Shown here: piece after piece, positions 23,918 to 33,074 of the stretch | How positions within the stretch are numbered: position 1 is the stretch's first letter | How the letters are laid out: each line of letters begins with the position of its first letter | Origin: Methanosphaerula subterraneus | GTDB taxonomy: Archaea; Halobacteriota; Methanomicrobia; Methanomicrobiales; Methanospirillaceae | Length of the DNA stretch: 64,000 nucleotides | NCBI RefSeq assembly: GCF_052055875.1 | Contig: NZ_CP170508.1 | Coordinates: 806,001 to 870,000 of the forward strand | Direction: 5' to 3' | Notes under the pieces: model-generated | Databases searched by the model: none | What the model was told of the DNA's origin: nothing | The model's input: only the letters and a program-made list of their open reading frames with translations | Made by a program: the position numbers and the translations under genes

Positions 23918-25911
23918 CGATCTTTGCAACAGACATCATCAAAGGATCTGTCCGTTCCCGATCCAGGCGACCGATGTACGCGCTGGTCAGACTCGTTGAC
24001 GGGGAGATCGTGGCAGAGGAGGAGGTCTCGCAGTTCCGCCTGCTCAGGCTGCTCAACACCGAGCAGCCCGATATCCTGGCGGTCGACAGCATCCAGGAAC
24101 TTGCCGCAGACCAGCGTGAACTCTACTCATTTCTCCAGGCTCTGCCGCCGCTGACCAGGCTGGTCCAGGTGACCGGCGGCGAACGGACAGAGAGCCTGGC
24201 CAAGGTGGCAGGCCGGTTCAACATCAAATTCAACAGGCTCTCGCCGTTCGACGAGGCCAGGACGATCGGATTGGTCGCTTCACTCGGGGCGGGGGCACAG
24301 GTGATCGCGTTTGAGAACGCCACTGAGATCGTGGTCTCCAGGCACCGTTCCCCAGGGAAGGGGGGGTGGAGTCAGAACCGGTATGTCCGGAAGATCCACG
24401 GCGGGGTCCAGCGCTGGGGCCGGGACGTCGAGATGGCCCTGATCAATGCGGGGCTGAAGTACCAGAAGAAGGAGATGCGTGCGTTCGGCGGCGCCTCCAG
24501 GGTCTCTTTTGAGGTGGCCGCATCCAGGGATAAGATCCCGGTCAGCACCTACCGGGGGGCTGATGTGCAGGTCAGGATCAGCGGCAAGAGACTGGAACGG
24601 ATCCGGTTCCAGCCCCTGACCGGCAAGCCGAAGTACCTGATCGTCGGAGTCGACCCCGGGACCACGCTCGGGTACGCAGCCCTGGACCTGGACGGAAATC
24701 TGGTCCGGCTGAACAGTTCCCGGCAGATGACGACCGCCGACCTGGTCGAGGAACTCTGCAGGGCCGGCCGGCCCCTGGTCATCGCTTCAGATGTCGAGGT
24801 GATGCCCTTCTCGGTGGAGAAACTGAGGCGATCGTTCAGTGCGGTCGGGTACTCTCCGAAACAGGACCTCTCTGTGGAGAACAAGCTGGAACTGGCACGC
24901 CCGTACCCGTACAGGAACGATCATGAGCGGGACTCGCTCTCTGCGGCCCTGGACGCGTATCGACAGTACAAGAACAAGTTCCAGAGTCTGCTCCGCCGGG
25001 TGCCTGCAGGGTACGACCTGGACGAGGTCAGGGCAGGGGTTATCCGGGGCCAGTCGCTCGAACAGGTGATCGGCGGGCTTCGGGCAAGGGGTGCCGCCCC
25101 TGCAGTACCCGCACCTCTGCCCACACCACCCCGGCCCCCCGAACTTTCAGCCGAGGCGGCCGGGGCAGCAGTTGCTCTTCTGGATGATCGGGTCAGGCAC
25201 CTCGATGGGATCGTAAAGAGGCTGCGGGGGTTCCTGACTGAGATGCAGAACGAACTTGATGGAAAAGACCGGGAGATCCGCCGGCTGCAGAATCGGATCA
25301 ACCGGGTCAGTTCGGTCCAGGGGCGGGCAATCAAAGTGGATGCAGAGATCGCACGAAAGGATGCCGAGATCCAGAGTCTGAAGAAAAGGCTTCGGAAGGA
25401 AGAACGGACCAGCAGGAGTCTGAAAAAGCGGGTTGAACGGCTGAAAGAGATCGAGACGATCCAGCAGGACGAATCAGAGGAACTGGTTCCTGTGAAGATC
25501 CTCGCTGCGTTCACCAGGGACGCGGTCAGAACCCTGACCGCCGGGGTCGGGGTCAAGCCCGGGGACCTGGTCTTCATCAGGCAGGTCGACGGCTGGGGAA
25601 GGACGACGGTCAGGGACCTGGTGGACCTCGGTGTCCCGGGGCTGATCGTGGGGAAAGGAGACGAAAAGATGGATCCTCAACTGGTGCAGGTCTGCAGGGA
25701 ACTCGCACTCCCCCTCCTCTCAGGTGAGGAGACCGGGGCTGTGATGAAGGGAGGGATCGTGCTCGCAGAGAGGGTGAAGGTCGATGTGGCACTGCTCAGG
25801 TGGGAGACCGGGCAGGAGGAGTACCACCGGGAGAAGAAGAAGGATCTGCTCGAGGGGATATTCCAGGAGTACAGGAGCGAACGGGGCAAGGAGGTGAGGA
25901 GGCATGGATGA
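23902..25911 (+). CDS. DUF460 (COG2433) RNase H-fold protein with coiled coil
   Basis: 669 residues. Two RNase H-like halves: an N-terminal part with FATDIIKGSVRSR, and a second beginning IVGVDPGTTLGYAALDLDG (about residue 250), then NDHERDSLSAALDAYR carrying acidic residues. A proline-rich linker, a long coiled coil (about residues 440-535, ELDGKDREIRRLQNRINRV) and a C-terminal domain GVPGLIVGKGDEKM follow. The family is archaeal and uncharacterised; the RNase H-type acidic residues suggest a nuclease. It lies between rio2 and thiL, overlapping both, so it is cotranscribed. Confidence 0.85.
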   Translation: MRDQLTIFATDIIKGSVRSRSRRPMYALVRLVDGEIVAEEEVSQFRLLRLLNTEQPDILAVDSIQELAADQRELYSFLQALPPLTRLVQVTGGERTESLAKVAGRFNIKFNRLSPFDEARTIGLVASLGAGAQVIAFENATEIVVSRHRSPGKGGWSQNRYVRKIHGGVQRWGRDVEMALINAGLKYQKKEMRAFGGASRVSFEVAASRDKIPVSTYRGADVQVRISGKRLERIRFQPLTGKPKYLIVGVDPGTTLGYAALDLDGNLVRLNSSRQMTTADLVEELCRAGRPLVIASDVEVMPFSVEKLRRSFSAVGYSPKQDLSVENKLELARPYPYRNDHERDSLSAALDAYRQYKNKFQSLLRRVPAGYDLDEVRAGVIRGQSLEQVIGGLRARGAAPAVPAPLPTPPRPPELSAEAAGAAVALLDDRVRHLDGIVKRLRGFLTEMQNELDGKDREIRRLQNRINRVSSVQGRAIKVDAEIARKDAEIQSLKKRLRKEERTSRSLKKRVERLKEIETIQQDESEELVPVKILAAFTRDAVRTLTAGVGVKPGDLVFIRQVDGWGRTTVRDLVDLGVPGLIVGKGDEKMDPQLVQVCRELALPLLSGEETGAVMKGGIVLAERVKVDVALLRWETGQEEYHREKKKDLLEGIFQEYRSERGKEVRRHG

Positions 25912-26779
25912 TCGGGCTCTCCTCGCAGGGGTCGCTGCGGTCATCGGGAGAGAGCAGACCCTCGACGACTGTGCGGTGGTCAGGTGTGATGATCACTGCC
26001 TCGTGTTGACCACCGATATGCTCCATGAGACTACCGATTTTCCGACCGGAATGACCGACTGGCAGATCGGGTGGATGAGTGCTGCAGTCACGATCAGTGA
26101 CATCGCCTCGATGGGAGCCGCCCCACGCTGGCTGCTGCTGGCCGCCGGCCTTGACCGGGGTGAACGGCTCGCCGGGATCACGGCTGGGGCCCATGCCTGC
26201 TGCGACCGGTTCGGATGCCGGCTCGTCGGCGGGGACACCGACCACCACGAGGAGCTGACCGTGGTAACCACCGGGATCGGGGCTGTGGCGCCGGACCGTG
26301 TCGTGCGGCGACTGGGGTCAAAGATCGGCGATCTGATCTGCATGACAGGAGTGCCCGGGGAGGCAGAAGCCGGGCTGCATGGCTTCAAACAGCACTGGTA
26401 CGCCCTGATCGAACCGCAGCCGAGGGTCGCTGAGGGGCTGGCCATCGGCATGGCAGGGGCAAGTGCGATGATGGACGTCAGCGACGGCCTCGCTCTCTCG
26501 CTGTACGACCTGCAGGCTGCGAACCCGTCGGTAGGGTATACGATTCATGCCCGGCTGCTCAGGCGGCCGGCGGGCGTGCCGCCGGCAGAGGGGCTGGAAC
26601 TGGCCCTCTTTGGTGGCGGCGACTTTGAACTCATCTTCACCTGCGCCCAGGACCGGTACCCGATCGAGGGGGTCGACGCCGCAGTGATCGGAGCGGTGAC
26701 CGACAGACCGGGGGTACTGCTCGACGGGGAGGTGCTGGAGAAGCGGGGGTACCAGCACCAGTGGCATGAGACTGGATGA
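25904..26779 (+). CDS. thiL: Thiamine-monophosphate kinase
   Basis: 291 residues of the PurM/ThiL superfamily. DDCAVVR then LTTDMLHETTDFP, AAVTISDIASMGAAPRW, VGGDTD and the end motif LFGGGDFELIFT are ThiL signatures for metal-ATP binding. It makes thiamine diphosphate from the monophosphate. The start overlaps DUF460 by 8 bases, closing the rio2-DUF460-thiL operon. Confidence 0.92.
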   Translation: MDDRALLAGVAAVIGREQTLDDCAVVRCDDHCLVLTTDMLHETTDFPTGMTDWQIGWMSAAVTISDIASMGAAPRWLLLAAGLDRGERLAGITAGAHACCDRFGCRLVGGDTDHHEELTVVTTGIGAVAPDRVVRRLGSKIGDLICMTGVPGEAEAGLHGFKQHWYALIEPQPRVAEGLAIGMAGASAMMDVSDGLALSLYDLQAANPSVGYTIHARLLRRPAGVPPAEGLELALFGGGDFELIFTCAQDRYPIEGVDAAVIGAVTDRPGVLLDGEVLEKRGYQHQWHETG

Positions 26780-26833
26780 GGGAGCCCGTTTGATGGGGCT
26801 CCAACTGATGGATGCCGGACTATAGTCGAAAAC

Positions 26834-26929
26834 CTAACTGATTATACAGTTAGATTTTCTCAAATAGTCTTAAACGCATCGAATCCCAAAATGGGTCAAT
26901 CTCCGACTCCTCTGAGTCTACGATTGACC
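26834..26929. terminator. Two hairpins between thiL and the dockerin protein gene
   Basis: CTAACTG-N6-CAGTTAG at 26834-26853 is followed by ATTTTCT, a terminator-like hairpin for thiL. A second, larger stem at 26894-26929 has GGTCAATC/GATTGACC outside and GACTC/GAGTC inside with a TCC/TAC internal loop. Both lie between convergent genes, so they may end transcription from both sides. Confidence 0.45.
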
Positions 26930-26975
26930 AGGGATGTTGCGTTCAACACTATAATTCGCGGAGTCTGGGGGATGG

Positions 26976-28541
26976 TCAGCAGATCACCATCGTATAGTAG
27001 AAAGAACTGTAGACGGTATGGTCAGACCGGACGTCATACAAGGTGTACGAGGGTGTGAAATTGCTCGGATTGGGTACCCACGTGGCCCACTGCCTAGGAA
27101 TCGGAAACGGCGTCGGCGTCACGGTTGGGTCCACGAGCACGAGATTACAGCCATAATAGCCACTCTGAGTGCTGTACGGCGTCGGCATCGCGTTTTCGTG
27201 CGTCATGGTGAAGGTGACATTCTCGCCCTCCGGAACCGCGATCTTCCCTGAGGGCGTGATCGTGCCCGGACCGATCGCAACGGCCGTGACATTATAGGTC
27301 CTGACCGGCGGGGCGTCGAAGTTGTTGAAGAGCCAGACCACATCATTGAAGTCGATCTGTCCGTTCCCGTTGAAGTCGAAGCTGGCGACCGGCTCATTAT
27401 CGGCGATCCAGTCCATCTGGTTGAAGAAGAGGACCACATCGTTGAAGTCAGGTCCCCCGTTGCCGTTCAGATCATCATACTTCCCATCGGCGTTCGTATC
27501 GGTGGGGGTGCCGGCACCGCCGGGGACGGCGACGATCAGCGTGGGCGTCGGCGTCGGTGTGCCGGTCTCCTGCGGTGAGAACTCGATCCAGTCGAGGTTC
27601 TGGCCGTCGCCGAAGAAGGTCAGCTTCAGCGTGTGCGTTCCTGCAGCCAGGTAGATGGGGACTGGGATCGAGACCGTTCTGAACGTCGTATACGACCCGG
27701 TGTCCGGGATATTCACGCTCATCAACGAAGAGTCCACGATTGAGAGCAGATCGATAGAGAGTTCGACCGACTGCCCGCCGGTCGGGCTCGCCACCCGGGC
27801 GGTCATGTTGTAATAGCCGGCCGACTGGACATTCACCGTATAGGCAAGGTTTTCACCGTTCCGGATCCAGCCGACGTTCGTGATGCCGTCGGCAGTCTCG
27901 ATGTCGACGTCGTCCTGCCGGTAGGCGCCTCCAGTATTGCCCGGCGTGGTGTCGTGGTACGCGACGCCTTCACCACCGTTGTCATAGTCCTCGGCCTCGA
28001 TCCGGCCGGGCACCGTATGCGTCACGACCGGTTCGGCGCCGTTAACGATCACCAGCACCGTCTTCGTGATCGGGTAGTTCCAGAAGTGGACGAATGTGCT
28101 GCCACTCCAGTGGTCAGACTCGTCGATGGAGAGGATGACGGGATAGGCACCGGGATGCAGGAACGTGTGGACCGGGTTCTGCTCCCCAGAGGACCCGCCG
28201 TCCCCGAAGGTCCAGCGCCAGTTATAGGCCCATTCCGACGACTCGTCAGTGAAGCGGACGGTTAACGGCGCCGTGCCGTTCATCCTGTCGGCGGTAAAAT
28301 TCGGCCTCGGATATCCATCCGCATAAGAAACCAGTGTGAGCGTCGGTGTCGTGGTCCATGGTGTCAGGTTCGTGTCCGCGAGCGCCGGAAGATCAGAGGT
28401 CCCGCCGGGGTCGATCTCATCCGTGTCCAATGGGCTAGTCATGGCCTGGGCGCCGACGGCGAGCAGGCAGAGCGCCAGCAGCAATGCAGCCACCAGCGCC
28501 GGAGCGCGGAAGCGCCCCCAATCAGATGAGATGAAGTGCAT
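26976..28541 (-). CDS. Secreted PKD / CBM6 / dockerin-like protein
   Basis: 521 residues. Signal peptide at about 1-34. Residues about 75-165 form a PKD domain (WRWTFGDGGSSGEQNPVHTF). Residues about 180-325 resemble a carbohydrate-binding CBM6 module (RIEAEDYDNGGEGVAYHDTT then LDWIEFS). After a TPTPTPT linker come two calcium-binding dockerin-type repeats (DTNADGKYDDLNGNGGPDFN and FDFNGNGQIDFNDVVWLFNN). A C-terminal beta domain carries a second threonine/proline stretch. Exported; no anchor is visible. The layout suggests polysaccharide binding or assembly with a cohesin partner. Confidence 0.82.
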   Translation of the reverse strand: MHFISSDWGRFRAPALVAALLLALCLLAVGAQAMTSPLDTDEIDPGGTSDLPALADTNLTPWTTTPTLTLVSYADGYPRPNFTADRMNGTAPLTVRFTDESSEWAYNWRWTFGDGGSSGEQNPVHTFLHPGAYPVILSIDESDHWSGSTFVHFWNYPITKTVLVIVNGAEPVVTHTVPGRIEAEDYDNGGEGVAYHDTTPGNTGGAYRQDDVDIETADGITNVGWIRNGENLAYTVNVQSAGYYNMTARVASPTGGQSVELSIDLLSIVDSSLMSVNIPDTGSYTTFRTVSIPVPIYLAAGTHTLKLTFFGDGQNLDWIEFSPQETGTPTPTPTLIVAVPGGAGTPTDTNADGKYDDLNGNGGPDFNDVVLFFNQMDWIADNEPVASFDFNGNGQIDFNDVVWLFNNFDAPPVRTYNVTAVAIGPGTITPSGKIAVPEGENVTFTMTHENAMPTPYSTQSGYYGCNLVLVDPTVTPTPFPIPRQWATWVPNPSNFTPSYTLYDVRSDHTVYSSFYYTMVIC

Positions 28542-28963
28542 CAGTTCCTCGTGAATGCTTCGTTTCGAAGCGATGGTCGTACTTCACTGCCCACATGGAG
28601 TAGTGGCCTGGCGCCTGGCCCGTGGGCTGCGAAAGAGAGGCTGTCACTCCAACCTGGGATAGTTGTAGTGGTATTCGGGTGGATCGATAAATCTATCTGA
28701 AACCTATAATGACCGGGACCTGGAACTGAATGCCGGTTGAACCTGCATAGGACGCCAAAAGGGCCGTCAGGGTAGACGAATCCCATCTCGTCAGGCCATC
28801 GGGATCGCGACCGATTACTCGTCATCGAGTTCCCTCGAGCCCGGTACTGTGCAAGGTCAGCCGCGTGCCCGGGCGCGTCGACGAACGAGCCGTTCGATGA
28901 CATCAAGCAGCACAGGCCGGCCCGCGACCAGCTGGTATCACCCTCAAAAAAATGAGATCTGAT
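28542..28963. other. Gene-free stretch upstream of the dockerin protein
   Basis: No convincing gene. A 121-codon minus-strand frame (28541-28906) has no recognisable domain, low hydrophobicity and no ribosome site. The region should hold the promoter of the dockerin-protein gene (minus strand). I could not pick one TATA box with confidence. Confidence 0.5.
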
Positions 28964-29524
28964 TCAGATCATCGTTTTACCGATCTTCCATGCTTCACCC
29001 AGGGATTCACCGATGGTCCAGTACCGGTTGTCGGGCATGGTCAGGAGGATTGGATGGAACTTCGTCACATCCGGATGACCGTCTGTCAATGACCGCTCAT
29101 CTGCATATGAAGCGACGATCTCACCAATCACCAGCGTATTTGAACCGAAATCCATGGTATTGACGACTTTGCACTCAAACGAGACGGGACAGTCCTGGAT
29201 CATTGGCGCATTGGGTAATTCACCGTAGAAGATATCGAAGATGGTGGTCTTATCGACATCCTTCCCGGAGACCAGGCCACAGTAGTCGACCCGTTCAACC
29301 AGGTCGGCTGAGGGTACATTGATACTGAACTCCTGGGTCTTCATGATGGCATGATACGTCTCATGCTCCCTGTTAATACTCACACCAATGAGTGGCCGGC
29401 TCATATCCAGACGGGAGACAAACCCTACCGCCATGAAGTTCACTTTCTCTCCGACCTTTGTACCGATCAGATTGATCGTCATTGGGTACAGGTACATGTT
29501 GGTACCAAGCGATATCTTTCCCAT
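28964..29524 (-). CDS. Flavin reductase-like domain protein
   Basis: About 186 residues, FMN-binding split barrel of the flavin reductase family: VNFMAVGFVSRLDMSRPLIG, EFSINVPSADLVERVDYCG and FECKVVNTMDFGSNTLVIGE. These proteins bind FMN and pass electrons to a partner. ATG 29524 is chosen because GGAGG lies 7 bases upstream; the in-frame ATG 29530 is too close to it. Stands alone. Confidence 0.85.
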   Translation of the reverse strand: MGKISLGTNMYLYPMTINLIGTKVGEKVNFMAVGFVSRLDMSRPLIGVSINREHETYHAIMKTQEFSINVPSADLVERVDYCGLVSGKDVDKTTIFDIFYGELPNAPMIQDCPVSFECKVVNTMDFGSNTLVIGEIVASYADERSLTDGHPDVTKFHPILLTMPDNRYWTIGESLGEAWKIGKTMI

Positions 29525-30090
29525 TTCCATTCCTCCATGTGTGACCCGGATCTGCCAGAGATGACACCGAATATCCAGGAGTATCATCGACGATCCGCTT
29601 ATTCGGGCATTTCTCTGTGGACCGGCGACCTCGCCGTCATCGGAAGATACGTCTCCCGAAAAACCCCACAGAGCACGCTGATAACCACTACAGCGTCTGA
29701 TACTATATAATCATTTTTACAGCACTGACAGCAGATCCAGAGACTGTTCACAAGTCAGATTCGGGTCTCCAGCTGCTCAAAGGTACGCCAGACCGCCCGG
29801 AAGATCCAGTATCAGCACAGCCCATTCCAGGCATAGATAGATGAAATAAGCCCTGGGATCACTTTCACCCCGCATGGTTGACCCCTCAAATAGAGAGATA
29901 CCCATACGTTAAAGAACCGCCTCTGCCCCGAGATCGGGGAAATGGGCGTAGAAGTGAGTTGTATGCACCAGAGAAATAATTGGGGTCCCTCCGCCTATTC
30001 ACGGGTTCGAAACGGAATACGGAAGGGATCCATACACAGTTCATCCTTTGAGGAGGATAATGGTTTGCCAGCAGGCAGGGGGACGGAACA
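29525..30090. other. Intergenic region before the PolB2-type operon
   Basis: 566 bases without a gene I can support. A TATA-like ACTATATAATC at about 29702 and scattered AT-rich segments are visible. The promoter of the operon starting at 30091 should be here; no repeat or RNA gene was seen. Confidence 0.5.
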
Positions 30091-30306
30091 GTGAGTGCTC
30101 GTGCCGAGTACCCCGCCCTTCTGCAGCGATGGAGACGAATGCAGCGGGCGCTGAAGGCAGAAGATCAACCGGCGATGGACATGTTGATTCGGATGCTCGA
30201 AACACATGCACCGGTCACGTTCCAGGTGTTCGACGATCCCCTTGAGGCAGCGTTCGTTGCCATCCTGATCGGCCTGATCAGACGAGAGGAGAAGAATGCG
30301 GCTTGA
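30091..30306 (+). CDS. Small protein 1 of the inactivated-polymerase operon
   Basis: 71 residues starting at GTG. Basic N-terminal helix (ALLQRWRRMQRALKAED), then VFDDPLEAAFVAILIGLIRR. The C-terminal motif FDDPLEAAxVxxLIGL is shared with the 74-residue protein at 30829-31053, so the two are paralogues. It overlaps the RecA-like gene by 11 bases. Small helical proteins of this kind accompany inactivated archaeal B-family polymerases. Function unknown. Confidence 0.75.
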   Translation: MSARAEYPALLQRWRRMQRALKAEDQPAMDMLIRMLETHAPVTFQVFDDPLEAAFVAILIGLIRREEKNAA

Positions 30307-30829
30307 CATCCCACCTGGGATCGAACTGTCATCTGGGCGGTTCACGGTCATCGCAGGGCCACCGCAGATCCAGTTGCAGTTATTGACCAGGGCCGCATCC
30401 ACCAGATTCCTCACGCTGTACCTGTACGGGACAACCTCCAGGGTTCTGTACAGGCTTCCGCGAGGGATGTGTGGTGTTGAAGTGCAGAGCAGCTGTACCG
30501 CCCATCAGTTACTGCAGGTGATCCGTGAGGTCACGGCCACCGTCGTACTGGTCGAGTATGATGAGGAGATGTTCTCCGCGCTCGACAGCGATCAGCGGCT
30601 GTTGATCGAGCAGATCGGCCAGGCACTCCACGACCTGGCTGAACGCTCGTCCGCACTGGTGGTCCTCACTGCCCGCCGTTTCGACATGAGCGTGACCACG
30701 ATCTCACGCTATGCGGACTGCGTGGTGGTCTACGCAGGTCTGCCCGACGAGGCAGAACCCGGCCCGGTTAAGGCACAGACTGGCCCTCAGCGGGTGCAGG
30801 CCCAGCGGACGCTGGCAGGAGGCTGGTAA
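30296..30829 (+). CDS. RecA/RadA-like ATPase with degenerate Walker A
   Basis: 177 residues. The core follows a RecA fold: strand FTVIAGPPQIQLQLL at residues 16-30 stands where GPxGxGKT should be, so the lysine and serine/threonine are missing; VVLVEYDEE is a Walker-B-like strand; SSALVVLTARRF and YADCVVVYAG complete the fold. ATP hydrolysis is unlikely. It is coupled on both sides (11-base overlap before, TAATG after) with the two small paralogues and precedes the polymerase. Such pseudo-RecA proteins with an inactive polymerase recall bacterial mutasome partners (analogy only). Confidence 0.72.
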   Translation: MRLDIPPGIELSSGRFTVIAGPPQIQLQLLTRAASTRFLTLYLYGTTSRVLYRLPRGMCGVEVQSSCTAHQLLQVIREVTATVVLVEYDEEMFSALDSDQRLLIEQIGQALHDLAERSSALVVLTARRFDMSVTTISRYADCVVVYAGLPDEAEPGPVKAQTGPQRVQAQRTLAGGW

Positions 30830-31053
30830 TGGGCCGGGTCTTTCTGAGTCCGAGAAGGGAGGTGCAGCGGATCGCGAGAAACTGGCAGCGGAGCGGGTTA
30901 CTGATGCGGGAACAGGATCGGGTTGCGGCAGATCGCCTGGGAACGATGGCAAAGCGGTACGCCAGCGAAGGGTTCTATGCATTCGACGATCCGCTCGAAG
31001 CGGCGGTGGTCTCCTCTCTGATCGGACTGCTCCACGCAGCACGGGGTCGGTGA
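30829..31053 (+). CDS. Small protein 2 of the inactivated-polymerase operon
   Basis: 74 residues, paralogue of the protein at 30091-30306: basic helix REVQRIARNWQRSGLL, then YAFDDPLEAAVVSSLIGLLH. Starts within the TAATG stop-start of the RecA-like gene and its TGA overlaps the polymerase ATG by one base, so all four genes are translated together. Function unknown. Confidence 0.75.
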   Translation: MGRVFLSPRREVQRIARNWQRSGLLMREQDRVAADRLGTMAKRYASEGFYAFDDPLEAAVVSSLIGLLHAARGR

Positions 31054-33026
31054 TGTGGATCCTCGACAGCAGTCTCCGAAAGGACGAGGTGATCCTCTGG
31101 GGACCTGGCGGGGCCGTCGAACGGGTCAGGGCACCCTCCTCGTTCCTCTTTCACCTGCCAGATCTGCCGTCGTACTGGGAGATGATCGAAGGGCTGGCCG
31201 AAACCTTTTCCGTCAGCGAGGTGACGTTCCGGACCATCTACGGCCCGCTCGATGGTTTCCAGGTCAATGCCGGCGCATCTGTGGCAGAGATGATTGCAGC
31301 GCAGACACAGTACTCGGCCCGTCTCTTCAATGTCGATCTCCGGCGGGACCTCCGGTACCTCGCCGAGCACTGCCACTCACCCTGCAGAGCAAGAGAGACC
31401 GACCGATTCTCAGCCACCGTCGACCAGGACCTGGTGGCGATGGAGATCGCAGTCAGGGGCGACCCCCTGCACAATAAAGCGGTCACCGACTGCACCGTCA
31501 CCTGTGAAGACCGGAGATCCCGGTTCAGCGGGGACGAGCATACGGTGCTCACCGATCTCTTCGGACTGATCGAGGCTGTCGACCCGGACCTGCTCCTCTT
31601 TCCAAATGCTGACATCTGGATGGAGCGGGTGATCGCCGCTGCCAGAAGGCATGGGATCAGACAGACGATCTCCCGAACTGAACGATTTTCGATCCTCGAC
31701 TCTCGCTCGTACTGGTCGTATGGGAAGATGTACCACAGGCCAAAAGCGATGCTCCCTGAAGGGCGGGTGCTGATCGATACTGCCCAGTCGTTCGTCTATA
31801 AAGAGGCGGGGCTTGGGGGGGTGCTGATCGCAGCCCGGCTCACCGGCCTCCCTCCGAACAGAACAGCCCGATGTACACCAGGCACGCTGGTCTCCACCTT
31901 TGAGGTCTACGAAGCTCTCAAGCACGGGACTGCAGTCCCCTGGCAGAAGACCGATGCCGACCGGGTGAAGACCATCGGGTCGCTTCGAACCGTTGATCGG
32001 GGCGGGATGATCTTCCAGCCTGAACCGGGAGTCTATGGACGGACCTATCAGATCGACTTCACCTCGCTGTACCCCTCGATCATCGTCAAACATAACCTCT
32101 CCCCGGAGACGGTCGAACATCCGGAATTGCAGGGTTTTCTCGCCACGGTGCTGGATCCCCTTCTTTCGATGCGCATTGCAACCAAGGCACAGAAAAAGTT
32201 CGATCCCTCTGTTGCCGGGGTCGACGCAATGCTGAAGTGGATGCTGGTCACCTGCTTTGGCTATACCGGATACAGGAATGCAAAGTTCGGGAGGGTCGAT
32301 GTCCATGAACGGATCACCGGGATATCCAGGGAGGTGCTGATCGAGACCAAGGCAATCGCCGAGCGGTTTGGGTTCACTGTGCTGCACGGGATCGTCGACT
32401 GCCTCTGGGTGCAGGGCGAACCGATCATGGTCCTGAAGCAGGCTGTCGAGGAAGAGACCGGGTACCTGACCGAGGTGGAGACGTACGACTGGCTGGTCTT
32501 CCTCCGACAAAAAGATGGTTCCGGGGCCTACAACCGGTATTATGGGAGACTTGATGACGGGTCGGTGAAGGTCAGGGGCATTATGATGCGACGCGGTGAT
32601 TGTCCACGGTATGTTGCACAGATGCAGCAGACTATACTTGAGGTGATGAAGAAGGCCAGGTCTGTCCGGGATCTGCAGGCCCTCGCAGGGGAGGCAAGAG
32701 AGGTGTACGAGCAGTACCGTTCAGGGCTGGCCCATGCACAGATTCCTGACCTCATCATCTCCCGGCGGATCAGCACCGTCACCTATTCTCGCCGGTGCCC
32801 GGAGGCGGGGGCCGTCGCCAGGTATCGCCAGGCCGGCGTTCAGGTCGCACCAGGGATGAAGCTTCAGTACGTGGTCAGCGATGCAAAAAAAGGGCTGGCA
32901 GATCCGGTCTGGGATGCCAGAGAGGCAGATCATTCCTACTATCTCGGCCTCCTTGAGAAGGCCTGGAGTGAACTGCTGCCGGCTTTCACACCTGAACAGA
33001 AGGTTCAGGGGATCCTGCTTTTGTAG
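31053..33026 (+). CDS. Inactivated archaeal B-family DNA polymerase (PolB2 type)
   Basis: 657 residues. Motif A is intact (IDFTSLYPSIIVKHNLSPET, about residue 334), motif B is recognisable (LKWMLVTCFGYTG, about residue 393), but motif C, normally YGDTDS, reads LHGIVDCLW (about residue 445), losing a metal-binding aspartate. Exonuclease motifs are also eroded: DLVAMEIAV replaces the DIE strand and LLLFPNADIW lacks the GYNxxxFD aspartate. This matches the conserved family of inactive archaeal B polymerases, thought to have a structural or repair role. The start at ATG 31053 overlaps the previous stop. Confidence 0.85.
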   Translation: MWILDSSLRKDEVILWGPGGAVERVRAPSSFLFHLPDLPSYWEMIEGLAETFSVSEVTFRTIYGPLDGFQVNAGASVAEMIAAQTQYSARLFNVDLRRDLRYLAEHCHSPCRARETDRFSATVDQDLVAMEIAVRGDPLHNKAVTDCTVTCEDRRSRFSGDEHTVLTDLFGLIEAVDPDLLLFPNADIWMERVIAAARRHGIRQTISRTERFSILDSRSYWSYGKMYHRPKAMLPEGRVLIDTAQSFVYKEAGLGGVLIAARLTGLPPNRTARCTPGTLVSTFEVYEALKHGTAVPWQKTDADRVKTIGSLRTVDRGGMIFQPEPGVYGRTYQIDFTSLYPSIIVKHNLSPETVEHPELQGFLATVLDPLLSMRIATKAQKKFDPSVAGVDAMLKWMLVTCFGYTGYRNAKFGRVDVHERITGISREVLIETKAIAERFGFTVLHGIVDCLWVQGEPIMVLKQAVEEETGYLTEVETYDWLVFLRQKDGSGAYNRYYGRLDDGSVKVRGIMMRRGDCPRYVAQMQQTILEVMKKARSVRDLQALAGEAREVYEQYRSGLAHAQIPDLIISRRISTVTYSRRCPEAGAVARYRQAGVQVAPGMKLQYVVSDAKKGLADPVWDAREADHSYYLGLLEKAWSELLPAFTPEQKVQGILLL

Positions 33027-33074
33027 AGGATCCAATCAGAACACCCGGAGAGAGCAACAAAGGATCGCGCTCTT

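Noticed and set aside
28541..28906. 121-codon minus-strand frame before the dockerin gene
   Set aside because: No ribosome site, no domain and composition typical of a chance frame.
30711..31052. Upstream extension of the polymerase frame
   Set aside because: It runs through the small protein and RecA-like genes in another frame; homology begins at ATG 31053.
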